Notes under the pieces: generated by a model
Database searches by the model: none
Told to the model about the DNA's origin: nothing
The model's input: the letters and a program-made list of their open reading frames with translations, nothing else
Part shown: positions 1 to 6,503 of the stretch, piece by piece
Layout: the number at the start of each line of letters is the position of its first letter
Position numbering within the stretch: the stretch's first letter is position 1
Position numbers and translations under genes: made by a program
Assembly: GCA_011049465.1 (NCBI GenBank)
Contig: DSBP01000201.1
Span: forward strand, 1-8,957
DNA from: a bacterium
Lineage (GTDB): Bacteria; Oederibacteriota; PGYV01; DSBP01
DNA length: 8,957 nucleotides
Direction of reading: 5' to 3'

Positions 1-51
1 ATATAGCTTATCAGATGCGCCCATGTCCAGAAATTCATCTTGTCGTTTCAT
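1..51 (-). CDS. 5' end of an unidentified gene, first 17 codons only
   Basis: An ATG at 51-49 opens a frame that stays open to the window edge, reading MKRQDEFLDMGASDKLY. An in-frame TGA lies at 69-67, so this ATG is the first possible start. No clear Shine-Dalgarno sequence precedes it. A promoter-like pair lies just upstream (105-77), consistent with a separate transcription unit downstream of the efflux genes. The hydrophilic N-terminus with an 'LDMGA' stretch loosely recalls the start of MATE-family transporters, where a short charged leader precedes the first membrane helix, but 17 residues are too few to assign a family. Treat it as a truncated hypothetical gene. Confidence 0.4.
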   Translation of the reverse strand, partial: MKRQDEFLDMGASDKLY

Positions 52-76
52 CCGCGAAATATTTATTCATGAAATT

Positions 77-105
77 ATTATAAAACAAAAAAAACTCCGA
101 GTAAA
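77..105 (-). promoter_or_regulatory. Possible sigma70 promoter for the gene at the left edge
   Basis: On the minus strand TTTACT (105-100, 4 of 6 matches to TTGACA) is followed by a 17-nt T-rich spacer and a perfect TATAAT (82-77). The predicted transcript start is near 70, about 20 nt upstream of the ATG at 51. The region lies between the stop of the broken RND gene (111) and the next start. Such A+T-rich DNA gives chance matches, so confidence is moderate. Confidence 0.4.
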
Positions 106-110
106 GAAAA

Positions 111-359
111 TTAGCTGCTCTTCATGCCTGCGGTTTTTTCCTTGCCGCCGTGATAAACAGAAAGGAAGACGGGTATTATGAAGAGCGTAACTATAGTTGA
201 AAAAATAAGCCCCCACGCGAACACAAGCGCGATCGGCTGTAAAAAAGCGTCTTTGTTTCCGAGCACGCCGTAAGCAAGAGGCAGCAGCCCTGCTGCTGTC
301 GTAATGGTAGTCAGAAAAATCGGCCTGAACCTTATTTTTGCGGCTTCAATAACCGCCTC
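111..359 (-). pseudogene. RND pump subunit 2, last 82 codons (helices 11-12), out of frame
   Basis: After the T8 tract, the family homology continues in another frame from codon GAG at 359 to TAA at 113-111. It reads EAVIEAAKIRFRPIFLTTIT, then a GLLPLAYG turn, FLQPIALVFAWG and a final helix LVTLF-like segment ending IIPVFLSVYHGG. This matches segment by segment the end of the intact neighbour (EKAVIDGAMARFRPIILTAI and FLQPMALVFSWG). It has no start of its own. The charged tail (KEKTAGMKSS) is much shorter than the neighbour's roughly 40-residue tail. Confidence 0.8.
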
Positions 360-1299
360 GCTTTTTTTTCTTTCCCTGAATAATCAGCCTGTTTGTAAAA
401 TCATTTAACAGTATCGAGTTATTGACAACCACCCCGGACAGCGCAACAAAACCCATAAAAACACCGAATGATACGGGCTCCCCGTGAAAAAACAGCGTAA
501 GCATAACTCCCATGAAGCCGAAGGGTATGGCTGCCATAATAATGACAGGCTGCCTGAAGGAATTAAAAAGCGATGCGGTGATTATATAAATGAGAAATAA
601 CGCAGCAAGAAACGCCATGCCAAGATCAACGAAACTTTCCATCATTTCCTTAAACTCTCCGCCGGCAACGAACTCAACACCGCTGAATTCAGCTCCCAAT
701 TCCTGTGCTATTCCGGCTATTGTGCCGTTTACTTTTGCTACTGAAGCCTTTGTCCTGTCTATTCCGCCTGTTATGGTCAGGCTTTTTTTCAGGTCCTTGT
801 GGTTCAAAACCGTGTATGAATAACCCTCTTCCGTGTTCACAAAAGGCCTTATCGGGACGTTTCTTCCGGCAAAATTGGGTATTGTGCAGCTTAATATGTC
901 GTTCATATTTTTTATTTGCGACGAGTCCGTCTTTACAATTACATCAATATCCTCGTCCCCGGCTTTAATGGATGTGGCTTTTGTCCCTGATATCGCACCC
1001 CTTAAAGCTGTCCCTATCATTCCTATGTCAACGCCTGATGCCGCGGCTTTTTTTCCGTCAATCCTCAGGCGTATCTCTTTTTTCCCGCGCTCAAGCCCGC
1101 CTGAGACCCGTTCAACCCCCTCTATTTCCCTTATCCTTCTTACAAGCTCATCAGAAGCTTTCTCTATAATATCATAGTTGTCACCTGTTACCGTAATACT
1201 TATATCTTCCCTGGCGCCGCCGCCTTCCCTGCGAAGGGCGTTTACCGATATTGCTTCTGTGCCTTCAGGCTCTCCCGCAGCATTCCTTATGACCGCCAC
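346..1299 (-). CDS. RND pump subunit 2, middle/C-terminal segment (frameshifted fragment)
   Basis: This frame carries the rest of the second periplasmic loop and helices 8-10 of the broken RND subunit. The apparent start is a GTG at 1299, but no ribosome binding site precedes it and homology to the neighbouring subunit continues upstream to 1380, so it is not a true gene start. Recognisable parts are EDISITVTGD, GKKEIRLRIDGKKAAASGVD (porter domain), FVAGGEFKEMMESF before helix 8, and GVVVNNSILLNDF in TM10, where AcrB has its relay lysine and this protein has asparagines. It ends in an artefactual KKKKRGGY tail after the A8 run in the sense strand. On its own it is not expected to make a functional protein. 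Confidence 0.7.
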   Translation of the reverse strand: MAVIRNAAGEPEGTEAISVNALRREGGGAREDISITVTGDNYDIIEKASDELVRRIREIEGVERVSGGLERGKKEIRLRIDGKKAAASGVDIGMIGTALRGAISGTKATSIKAGDEDIDVIVKTDSSQIKNMNDILSCTIPNFAGRNVPIRPFVNTEEGYSYTVLNHKDLKKSLTITGGIDRTKASVAKVNGTIAGIAQELGAEFSGVEFVAGGEFKEMMESFVDLGMAFLAALFLIYIITASLFNSFRQPVIIMAAIPFGFMGVMLTLFFHGEPVSFGVFMGFVALSGVVVNNSILLNDFTNRLIIQGKKKKRGGY

Positions 1300-1361
1300 T
1301 ATTTCTTCAAGATTTTTAATCTTCCTCTGTCCCTCAAATTTTATATAAACGGAAATCTGCG

Positions 1362-3185
1362 CTATATTGGCGGCAATTTTCGGGGGCCTGACACGGGGCT
1401 CTGCCTGCCGGCCGAGGAGATTATTGTCTCCATGTCCTGCCCAAGCGCCTCTTTTACCCTGCCTTCAATTCCGGTTACAATCATTTCTGTCTGTCCGATG
1501 GAATAGGACGGGTCAGCCTTCAGCTCAATATCTATCCTGTCCGTCTCTGAGCTGAAAAAGCTCAGCCCTTTCATGCTTCCCAAAAAAACAGATATAAAGA
1601 ACAAGACAGCCACAACCGCCAAAAAAACAGCTTTTTTTGATATTACTTTTTCAAGAAGCCCCGTGTATGAGGCTGATATTTTTTTAAACCATTCTTCCTG
1701 CCTTGCGGCTGTCTTTGATTTTTTTACGCTTATGTAAGAGGCAAGCTGTGACGGCAAAATAAAATATGAAACCAGCAGGGAAACTATCAGGGTGATAATA
1801 ATAACTGTGGGAATGGGCCTTAAAAAAGAGCCCAGAACCCCGCTTACAAAAACAAGCGGCAAAAACGATGCCACGGTTGTCATAACCGAGGCGGCTGCCG
1901 GGACAAATACCTCGGAAGCGCCTTTAACCACGGCATTTGACTTCTCAAAGCCTTTTTCAAGGTACCTGTAAATATTTTCCGAGACCACTATCGAGTTGTC
2001 AACAAGCATTCCTATAACCATTACATAACCAAAGAGCGAAAGCATGTCATAAGACAGCCCCATGATTTTAACAATTATTAAAGAAGCTCCGAAAGCTACG
2101 GGTATTCCGGCGGCCGTGAAAAAAGCTATTGCAGGCCTGATAAAGAGCATAAGCAGCCCGAGAACAAGAAGCCCGCCGAAAACTCCGTTTGAGTTCACCA
2201 CATTAAGCCTGTCTTTTATATATACAGAAGCGTCATTTGTAAACCTTATCTTTATCTCCCCGCTTCCGGCGGCTTCAAATTCCGAAGCCAGCCTTCTTGC
2301 TTCTTTGGAGATTCTCATGGAATCCTCTCCGCGCGACTTTAAAACAGTAAGGACTATTGCCGGTTCCATATCAGCGCGTATTATCTCTGTTTTTTCCTTG
2401 AACCCGTCCTTTACGAGCGCTGTATCCCTTACCCTGATATAATTTCCTGCCTCATTTGCCCTGACAATCACATTTGCAGTATCCCCGGCGTCTTTCAGCT
2501 CTGCAATTGCCCTTATTGTGTATTCTTCCCCGTCAAAAGTCTTATTTCCCGCGGGCACGGCGAGATTCGCGTTCCTTATGGAATTTATGAGGTTAAAAAT
2601 GGTGAGTCCGTATTCCCTGAAATTTTTCTTATCCGCCTCTACCCATATTGCCCTGTCAAGATACCCCGCTTTTGTTACTGAAGAGACGCCTTTTATTTTG
2701 GAAAGACCTTCCGTATATTTTTTTGCCGCCTCCCTTAGTTGCCCGTAATCAGCACCGCCGGACAACTGGATGTTTATTACCGGAAACTCATCAGTGGTTA
2801 CCTCAAATGCCTGCGGTTTTTCAGAGTTTTCAGGCAGCTCTGCCAGCCTGTCAATCGCAGCCTTAACATCATCAAGCACGCGCTGCGTATCTTTAACACT
2901 GGCTTCAAGCCTCAATACAACAACAGAAACCGAATCGCTGGAGGATGATGTTATTTCCCTGATTCCCCGCACATCCTTTATTGCCTCTTCCACCGGAGTT
3001 GTTACAAGCGACTCAACCTCCTGCGGCGCCGCGTTCGGATATACAGTGTTAATAACAATAATACCCAGCTTTATCTCAGGAAGCGATTCTTTCGGGGAAA
3101 GAAGAAACATTGAAATACCGGTCACGCACAAAAACAGGGCAGCCAGGACTCCGAATACCCTCTGCCTCGCGAAAAACGCTATCAT
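1362..3185 (-). CDS. RND pump subunit 2, N-terminal segment (607 residues, truncated by frameshift)
   Basis: This is the part of the second RND gene readable from its own start. Residues 1-30 hold the first transmembrane helix after the 'FFARQ' start typical of the family. Residues 31 to about 330 form the first large periplasmic porter/docking loop (GLTIFNLINSIRNANLAVP, PAGN). About 333-480 hold helices 2-6, including the TM4 motif GMLVDNSIVVSEN, with Asp396 kept but Asn397 where AcrB and the neighbouring subunit have a second Asp. Helix 7 is near 518-538, followed by the start of the second periplasmic loop. The last residues (R-K-L-P-P-I) are out-of-frame readthrough after the deletion at 1382-1386. 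Without the second half it could not form a pump. No strong Shine-Dalgarno is visible; translation probably depends on coupling to the upstream RND gene. Confidence 0.8.
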   Translation of the reverse strand: MIAFFARQRVFGVLAALFLCVTGISMFLLSPKESLPEIKLGIIVINTVYPNAAPQEVESLVTTPVEEAIKDVRGIREITSSSSDSVSVVVLRLEASVKDTQRVLDDVKAAIDRLAELPENSEKPQAFEVTTDEFPVINIQLSGGADYGQLREAAKKYTEGLSKIKGVSSVTKAGYLDRAIWVEADKKNFREYGLTIFNLINSIRNANLAVPAGNKTFDGEEYTIRAIAELKDAGDTANVIVRANEAGNYIRVRDTALVKDGFKEKTEIIRADMEPAIVLTVLKSRGEDSMRISKEARRLASEFEAAGSGEIKIRFTNDASVYIKDRLNVVNSNGVFGGLLVLGLLMLFIRPAIAFFTAAGIPVAFGASLIIVKIMGLSYDMLSLFGYVMVIGMLVDNSIVVSENIYRYLEKGFEKSNAVVKGASEVFVPAAASVMTTVASFLPLVFVSGVLGSFLRPIPTVIIITLIVSLLVSYFILPSQLASYISVKKSKTAARQEEWFKKISASYTGLLEKVISKKAVFLAVVAVLFFISVFLGSMKGLSFFSSETDRIDIELKADPSYSIGQTEMIVTGIEGRVKEALGQDMETIISSAGRQSPVSGPRKLPPI

Positions 3186-6100
3186 TTTACCATGTTTCTG
3201 TTCTCACGCAGCCGCACGTCTTTATTTCTTTCCACGCTGCTAACAAAAATTAAACGGTCATGCTCTGATTGTTTTCCCGCTTTATGCTTAATCTTAACCA
3301 GCGCATTGTTCCATATAACAATAAAAACAGGAATAATAAAAAGCGTTACCAGGCTTGCAAACAGTATTCCCCAGGAGAATACAAGCGCCATGGGCTGCAA
3401 GAACGGGTCATTGCCGCCAAACCATCCATAGGCAATAGGCATCAAACCGACTGATGTTGTAATGGCCGTAAGAATTATGGGCCTGAACCTTGCCATAGCT
3501 CCGTCAATAACAGCTTTTTCAATATCTGCGGTTTTTTTAAGCCCCTTTTTCATTCTGTCAATAAAGGTTGTCATAAGTATCGAATTATTAACAACAACAC
3601 CCGTTAAACCGACAAAACCCATAAACGCCATGAATGTTATCGGGCTTCCGTGCAAAAGCAGAGTCGCAACAACGCCTATAAACCCGAAAGGAATCGCGAG
3701 CATAATAATAACAGGCTGGGTTACGGAATTAAAGAGCGTGGCAAGTATGGCGAATATAATAAGAAGCGCCACAAAAAACGCGAACGCAAGGTCTCCGAAA
3801 GCATCCATCATGGCCTGAAACTCGCCGCCGCTCACAAACTCAACCGACGGATACTTCAGTTTTAAATCGTCAAGTTTTTTCATTATTTCCACATTCACCC
3901 GGGCCGCATTTCCCTTTACCTTGTCAACTGTTCCGGTCACAGTCACGCTCTTTTTGCCGTCCTTATGCCTTATTACCGAATAACCAAACCCCTCTTCCTC
4001 TTTAACTATGCTTCGCAGGGGTATCATCCGGCCCATCATGTTCGGGACTGTAAGACTTAAAATATCTTCAACACTTTTAATTTCCTCTTCCCTTATTCTC
4101 ACCATTATATCAACGTTTTCACCCGCGGTTTTGATCGATTTTACCTTTAATCCCGCGATGGCAGCCCTTAGAATTGTGGCCACCTGCCCTATATTCACTC
4201 CCGCACGCATTGCTTTTGGTTCATCGACAACAAACCGAATCTCTTTTTTTCCTGTTTCAAGGTCGGTATTTACGTCAACAACCGGCTTAAGAAATTCATT
4301 TTTAAACATTTTCTTTGTCTCTATCTCCTTTATGATGCCGGCAAGTTCCCCGGATGCCATGCCGATTTCCTCAAAGGTATCCCCTGTTACGCTCATGCTT
4401 ATATCCGCGCCATGGCTCGGCCCCGCTTTTAACACTTCTATCGAAAATTTGGAAAAGTCCTTTCTCTCCCCTGTCATTTCTTTTATCTGTGCCACGATCT
4501 TATTCGCGTCCCTTGTTTTTCTTTGACCCTCAAGTTTCAGCAAAACCCTGATATACGCGAGATTAGGCGCGAATTTTGGGGGCCCGTTTTCCTGCTGATA
4601 CCCCACATATGAAATTACATTCTCAAGGTCATCCTCCGGCAGCGTAAGTATCCTGTCTTCCATTTCCTTTACTATTGCGGCGGTATCCTCAAGCCCCATT
4701 GTTGTGGGTGCGTCAAATTTTATTATTACCTCGTTTATCTGTGTATCGGCAAATTTTTTGTCCATAACAACAGCACCCGCAACCGCCAGAAAAAACATCA
4801 GAATCATAAAAGCACCAAACCTTTTTCTCCTGCTAACAACCCATACAAGGGCCTTTCCGTACCTTTCCCTTAAAACAGAAAACCATCTGTCGCTTTTTGC
4901 CTTTGCCTCCTTTTTTTGTTTTACAAAATCCGCGAGATGTGACGGCAGTATAAAAAAACACTCAATAACCGACATCGCCAGCGCTATTGATATTATTACC
5001 GGGACAACACCCATCATTTTTCCTATCATACCGCCTACCATCAGCAGCGGCAAAAACGCGGCCGCAGTCGTGGACACAGAAGCTATAACCGGGATAATCA
5101 TCTCTGACGCGCCGTCAACAGCCGCGTTGAAGGGTTTTTTCCCCATTTCCATGTGCCTGTACATATTCTCTCCGACAACGATAGCGTCGTCAACAAGCAT
5201 TCCTATTACCATAATAAAAGCAAAAAGTGACAGCATATTAAATGTAATACCTATGCTGCTTGTAACAAGAAAGGAGGCGCCAAGCGCGACGGGAAGCCCG
5301 ATTGACACCATTAATGCGACAGACGGCCTCATAAAGATTAATAAAAGAAGTATTACCATAGAGGCTCCAAAAGCCCCGTTTGAGTAGAGAACATTCAGCC
5401 TGTCTTTTAAACGCTCCGAAAAATCATCGGTAAAAGTGACTTTTACATCTTTTGACACGGTTTTTTCGAGTTCTTTCGCCGCCTGTCTTATCTCTTTTGT
5501 CATTTTTACCGCGTCATATCCCTGCATTTTGTTATAAACCAACAGAATAGCCTCTTCGCCGCCCGCCCTGAACATAGCGTCTTCATCGGTGAACCCGTCG
5601 CTTACAGACGCCACATCGCCTATCCTTATGTTATAACCCGCGTCATTCGACCTTATAATTATTCTTGATATTTCAGAGGCTGTTAGCTGTTCGGATAAAA
5701 ATCTTACAGCCAGTTCCTTCCCGTCAATCCTTATATTCCCCGCGGGCATTGATATGTTCCTGTCTTTTAACACATTTATCAGGCTGAAAATAGTAAGACC
5801 GTATTTTTCAAGCTCTTTTTTCCCGGTTTCTACCCATATTGCCTTGTTTGAATAACCCCACTTCTCAAGTTTTCCTATGCCGCGTATCTTGGACGTCCTG
5901 TTTTCTATGAGCCTTGCTGTCTCGCGCCTGTCAGCGTATTCTCCGCCCGATACGGTCATCATTATCAGTCCGAATTCCTCGGAAGATATGTCAAACACCT
6001 CCGGGTCGTGAGCCTCATCAGGAAGCGTGCTTATCTTATCAATAGCGGCCTTCATGTCGTTTGAAAGCTGCTTAATATCATGCCCTTCGTTTGCCTGCAC

Positions 6101-6376
6101 CACTATCATGGAAAGCGCTTCACTGCTGGCTGAAGTTATCTCTTTTACGCCGCTTATGTTTTTCACGGCGTCCTCTATGGGGTCTGTCACCAGTTTTTCT
6201 ATTTCATCAGAAGAAGCCTGCGGATAAATCGTGGTTACAACAACTATACCAAACTCAATATTAGGGAATATCTCCTTGGGCGATTTAAAAAATGTTATAA
6301 ATCCCGCAAGTATTATTGATATGGCAAAAATATTCACAAATATTGCCTGTCTCGCGAAAAACCTTATAAGCCCCAT
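3182..6376 (-). CDS. RND efflux transporter subunit 1 (AcrB/HAE1-type permease), intact
   Basis: A proton-driven inner-membrane pump subunit of 1064 residues, normal for the family. TM1 is at about 11-30 and the first periplasmic loop spans 31-330. TM2-6 lie at about 335-482, with GMLVDDAIVVGEN in TM4 carrying the Asp396-Asp397 pair equivalent to the AcrB proton-relay aspartates. TM7 is near 518-538 and the second periplasmic loop runs 540-860. TM8-12 lie at about 860-1022, with GVVVNNSIL (Asn930-Asn931) in TM10 and RFRPIILT before TM11. Two large periplasmic loops make this the drug/solute efflux branch rather than MmpL or SecDF types. A basic cytosolic tail of about 40 residues ends the protein. 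The start is supported by AAGGAG 7 nt before the ATG. Its stop overlaps the second RND gene, suggesting a heteromeric pump like MdtB/MdtC. Substrate cannot be read from sequence. Confidence 0.95.
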   Translation of the reverse strand: MGLIRFFARQAIFVNIFAISIILAGFITFFKSPKEIFPNIEFGIVVVTTIYPQASSDEIEKLVTDPIEDAVKNISGVKEITSASSEALSMIVVQANEGHDIKQLSNDMKAAIDKISTLPDEAHDPEVFDISSEEFGLIMMTVSGGEYADRRETARLIENRTSKIRGIGKLEKWGYSNKAIWVETGKKELEKYGLTIFSLINVLKDRNISMPAGNIRIDGKELAVRFLSEQLTASEISRIIIRSNDAGYNIRIGDVASVSDGFTDEDAMFRAGGEEAILLVYNKMQGYDAVKMTKEIRQAAKELEKTVSKDVKVTFTDDFSERLKDRLNVLYSNGAFGASMVILLLLIFMRPSVALMVSIGLPVALGASFLVTSSIGITFNMLSLFAFIMVIGMLVDDAIVVGENMYRHMEMGKKPFNAAVDGASEMIIPVIASVSTTAAAFLPLLMVGGMIGKMMGVVPVIISIALAMSVIECFFILPSHLADFVKQKKEAKAKSDRWFSVLRERYGKALVWVVSRRKRFGAFMILMFFLAVAGAVVMDKKFADTQINEVIIKFDAPTTMGLEDTAAIVKEMEDRILTLPEDDLENVISYVGYQQENGPPKFAPNLAYIRVLLKLEGQRKTRDANKIVAQIKEMTGERKDFSKFSIEVLKAGPSHGADISMSVTGDTFEEIGMASGELAGIIKEIETKKMFKNEFLKPVVDVNTDLETGKKEIRFVVDEPKAMRAGVNIGQVATILRAAIAGLKVKSIKTAGENVDIMVRIREEEIKSVEDILSLTVPNMMGRMIPLRSIVKEEEGFGYSVIRHKDGKKSVTVTGTVDKVKGNAARVNVEIMKKLDDLKLKYPSVEFVSGGEFQAMMDAFGDLAFAFFVALLIIFAILATLFNSVTQPVIIMLAIPFGFIGVVATLLLHGSPITFMAFMGFVGLTGVVVNNSILMTTFIDRMKKGLKKTADIEKAVIDGAMARFRPIILTAITTSVGLMPIAYGWFGGNDPFLQPMALVFSWGILFASLVTLFIIPVFIVIWNNALVKIKHKAGKQSEHDRLIFVSSVERNKDVRLRENRNMVK

Positions 6377-6383
6377 TGTTGTT

Positions 6384-6389
6384 CTCCTT
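6384..6389 (-). promoter_or_regulatory. Ribosome binding site of the intact RND gene
   Basis: AAGGAG on the minus strand lies 7 nt upstream of the ATG at 6376. It is the strongest Shine-Dalgarno sequence in the window and fixes the start of the RND gene. It sits 12 nt downstream of the base of the palindrome at 6402-6433, so folding of the leader could affect its access. Confidence 0.8.
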
Positions 6390-6401
6390 TATTCCGTTGT
6401 T

Positions 6402-6433
6402 GCTTTATCCCGTGCCTTGGCACGGGATAAAGC
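6402..6433. repeat. Perfect 15-bp-arm palindrome in the leader of the RND genes
   Basis: The arms are GCTTTATCCCGTGCC (6402-6416) and its exact reverse complement (6419-6433), separated by TT. As RNA it would form a very stable hairpin in either direction. No T tract follows on either strand, so it is not a typical Rho-independent terminator. It may be a leader hairpin that stabilises or regulates the RND mRNA, or a DNA operator, since it overlaps a weak candidate -10 (TATGCT, 6436-6431). A REP-like dispersed palindrome is the third option. It shares the central CCTTGG with the terminator hairpin at 6480-6499. Confidence 0.85.
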
Positions 6434-6446
6434 ATACCGTGATCAA

Positions 6447-6459
6447 TGCGCGAAGCGCA
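6447..6459. repeat. Short inverted repeat with GAA loop
   Basis: The plus strand reads TGCGC-GAA-GCGCA, a 5-bp stem closed on three bases. Its core GCGAAGC is known as an exceptionally stable DNA mini-hairpin. It lies between the terminator-like hairpin and the longer palindrome, making three dyads within about 100 bp. Its function is unknown; short G+C-rich dyads can also occur by chance. Confidence 0.5.
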
Positions 6460-6471
6460 AACCTATCGGAA

Positions 6472-6499
6472 CAAAAATACCCCGCACCTTGGTGCGGGG
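6472..6499 (-). terminator. Rho-independent-type terminator after the TolC-family gene
   Basis: A 9-bp perfect stem, CCCCGCACC (6480-6488) with GGTGCGGGG (6491-6499) and a two-base centre, begins 4 nt after the TAA of the outer-membrane channel gene. On the minus strand it is followed by TATTTTTGT, a T-rich tract. The plus strand also has a T5 tract after the stem, so it could work in both directions, although no plus-strand gene is visible. It should end or attenuate the MarR-TolC transcript before the RND genes, leaving them to readthrough or their own promoter. Confidence 0.75.
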
Positions 6500-6503
6500 A
6501 TTT

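Larger units (their letters stand above)
111..3185 (-). pseudogene. Second RND (AcrB/HAE1-type) pump subunit, broken by two single-base indels
   Basis: This is a full-length resistance-nodulation-division inner-membrane transporter gene in three reading-frame segments. Comparison with its neighbour at 3182-6376 locates both breaks. Segment 1 (3185 to about 1384) ends at SGP, where the neighbour continues GPPKF; one base is missing from the G5 run (plus strand 1382-1386). Segment 2 reads KIAANIAQISVYIKFEGQRK from 1380 to about 361. There one base is extra in the T8 run (362-369), putting a TGA at 348-346. Segment 3 runs 359-111, ending MKSS-stop. The net indel is zero, so the repaired protein would be 1024 residues, normal for the family. 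No other stop or frame loss is seen, so the damage is recent or is a sequencing/assembly artefact. The start ATG overlaps the preceding gene's TGA (ATGA), implying translational coupling. Confidence 0.85.

Noticed and set aside
124..138. ATGCCTGCGGTTTTT also found near 2807-2821
   Set aside because: The two copies lie in coding parts with different reading and unrelated residues, with no shared flanks. A 15-nt match with a T run is plausibly chance.
358..372. A-AAA-AAG heptamer in phase in the broken RND gene, identical to the dnaX-type -1 ribosomal frameshift site
   Set aside because: A -1 shift there leads to GCG AGG CGG and soon a TAA, not to the conserved downstream frame. Restoring homology needs +1 (or -2), so classical programmed -1 frameshifting does not explain the break.
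590..1177. Plus-strand open frames across the RND genes (also 2062-2442, 2770-3243, 4008-4526 and 4704-5387)
   Set aside because: They are antisense to clearly conserved RND coding sequence, have low-complexity Ser/Ile/Leu-rich products and lack ribosome binding sites.
1998..2015. An 18-nt identical block shared with 5189-5206, and other similar stretches between the two RND genes
   Set aside because: It encodes the conserved TM4 motif (IGMLVD) in both paralogues. It is protein-level conservation after an old duplication, not a mobile repeat or recombination tract.
6402..6499. Cluster of palindromes considered as a CRISPR array, attachment site or integron site
   Set aside because: There are no regularly spaced identical repeats, no integrase or cas gene and no direct-repeat target duplication. 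The elements are individual hairpins of different length.
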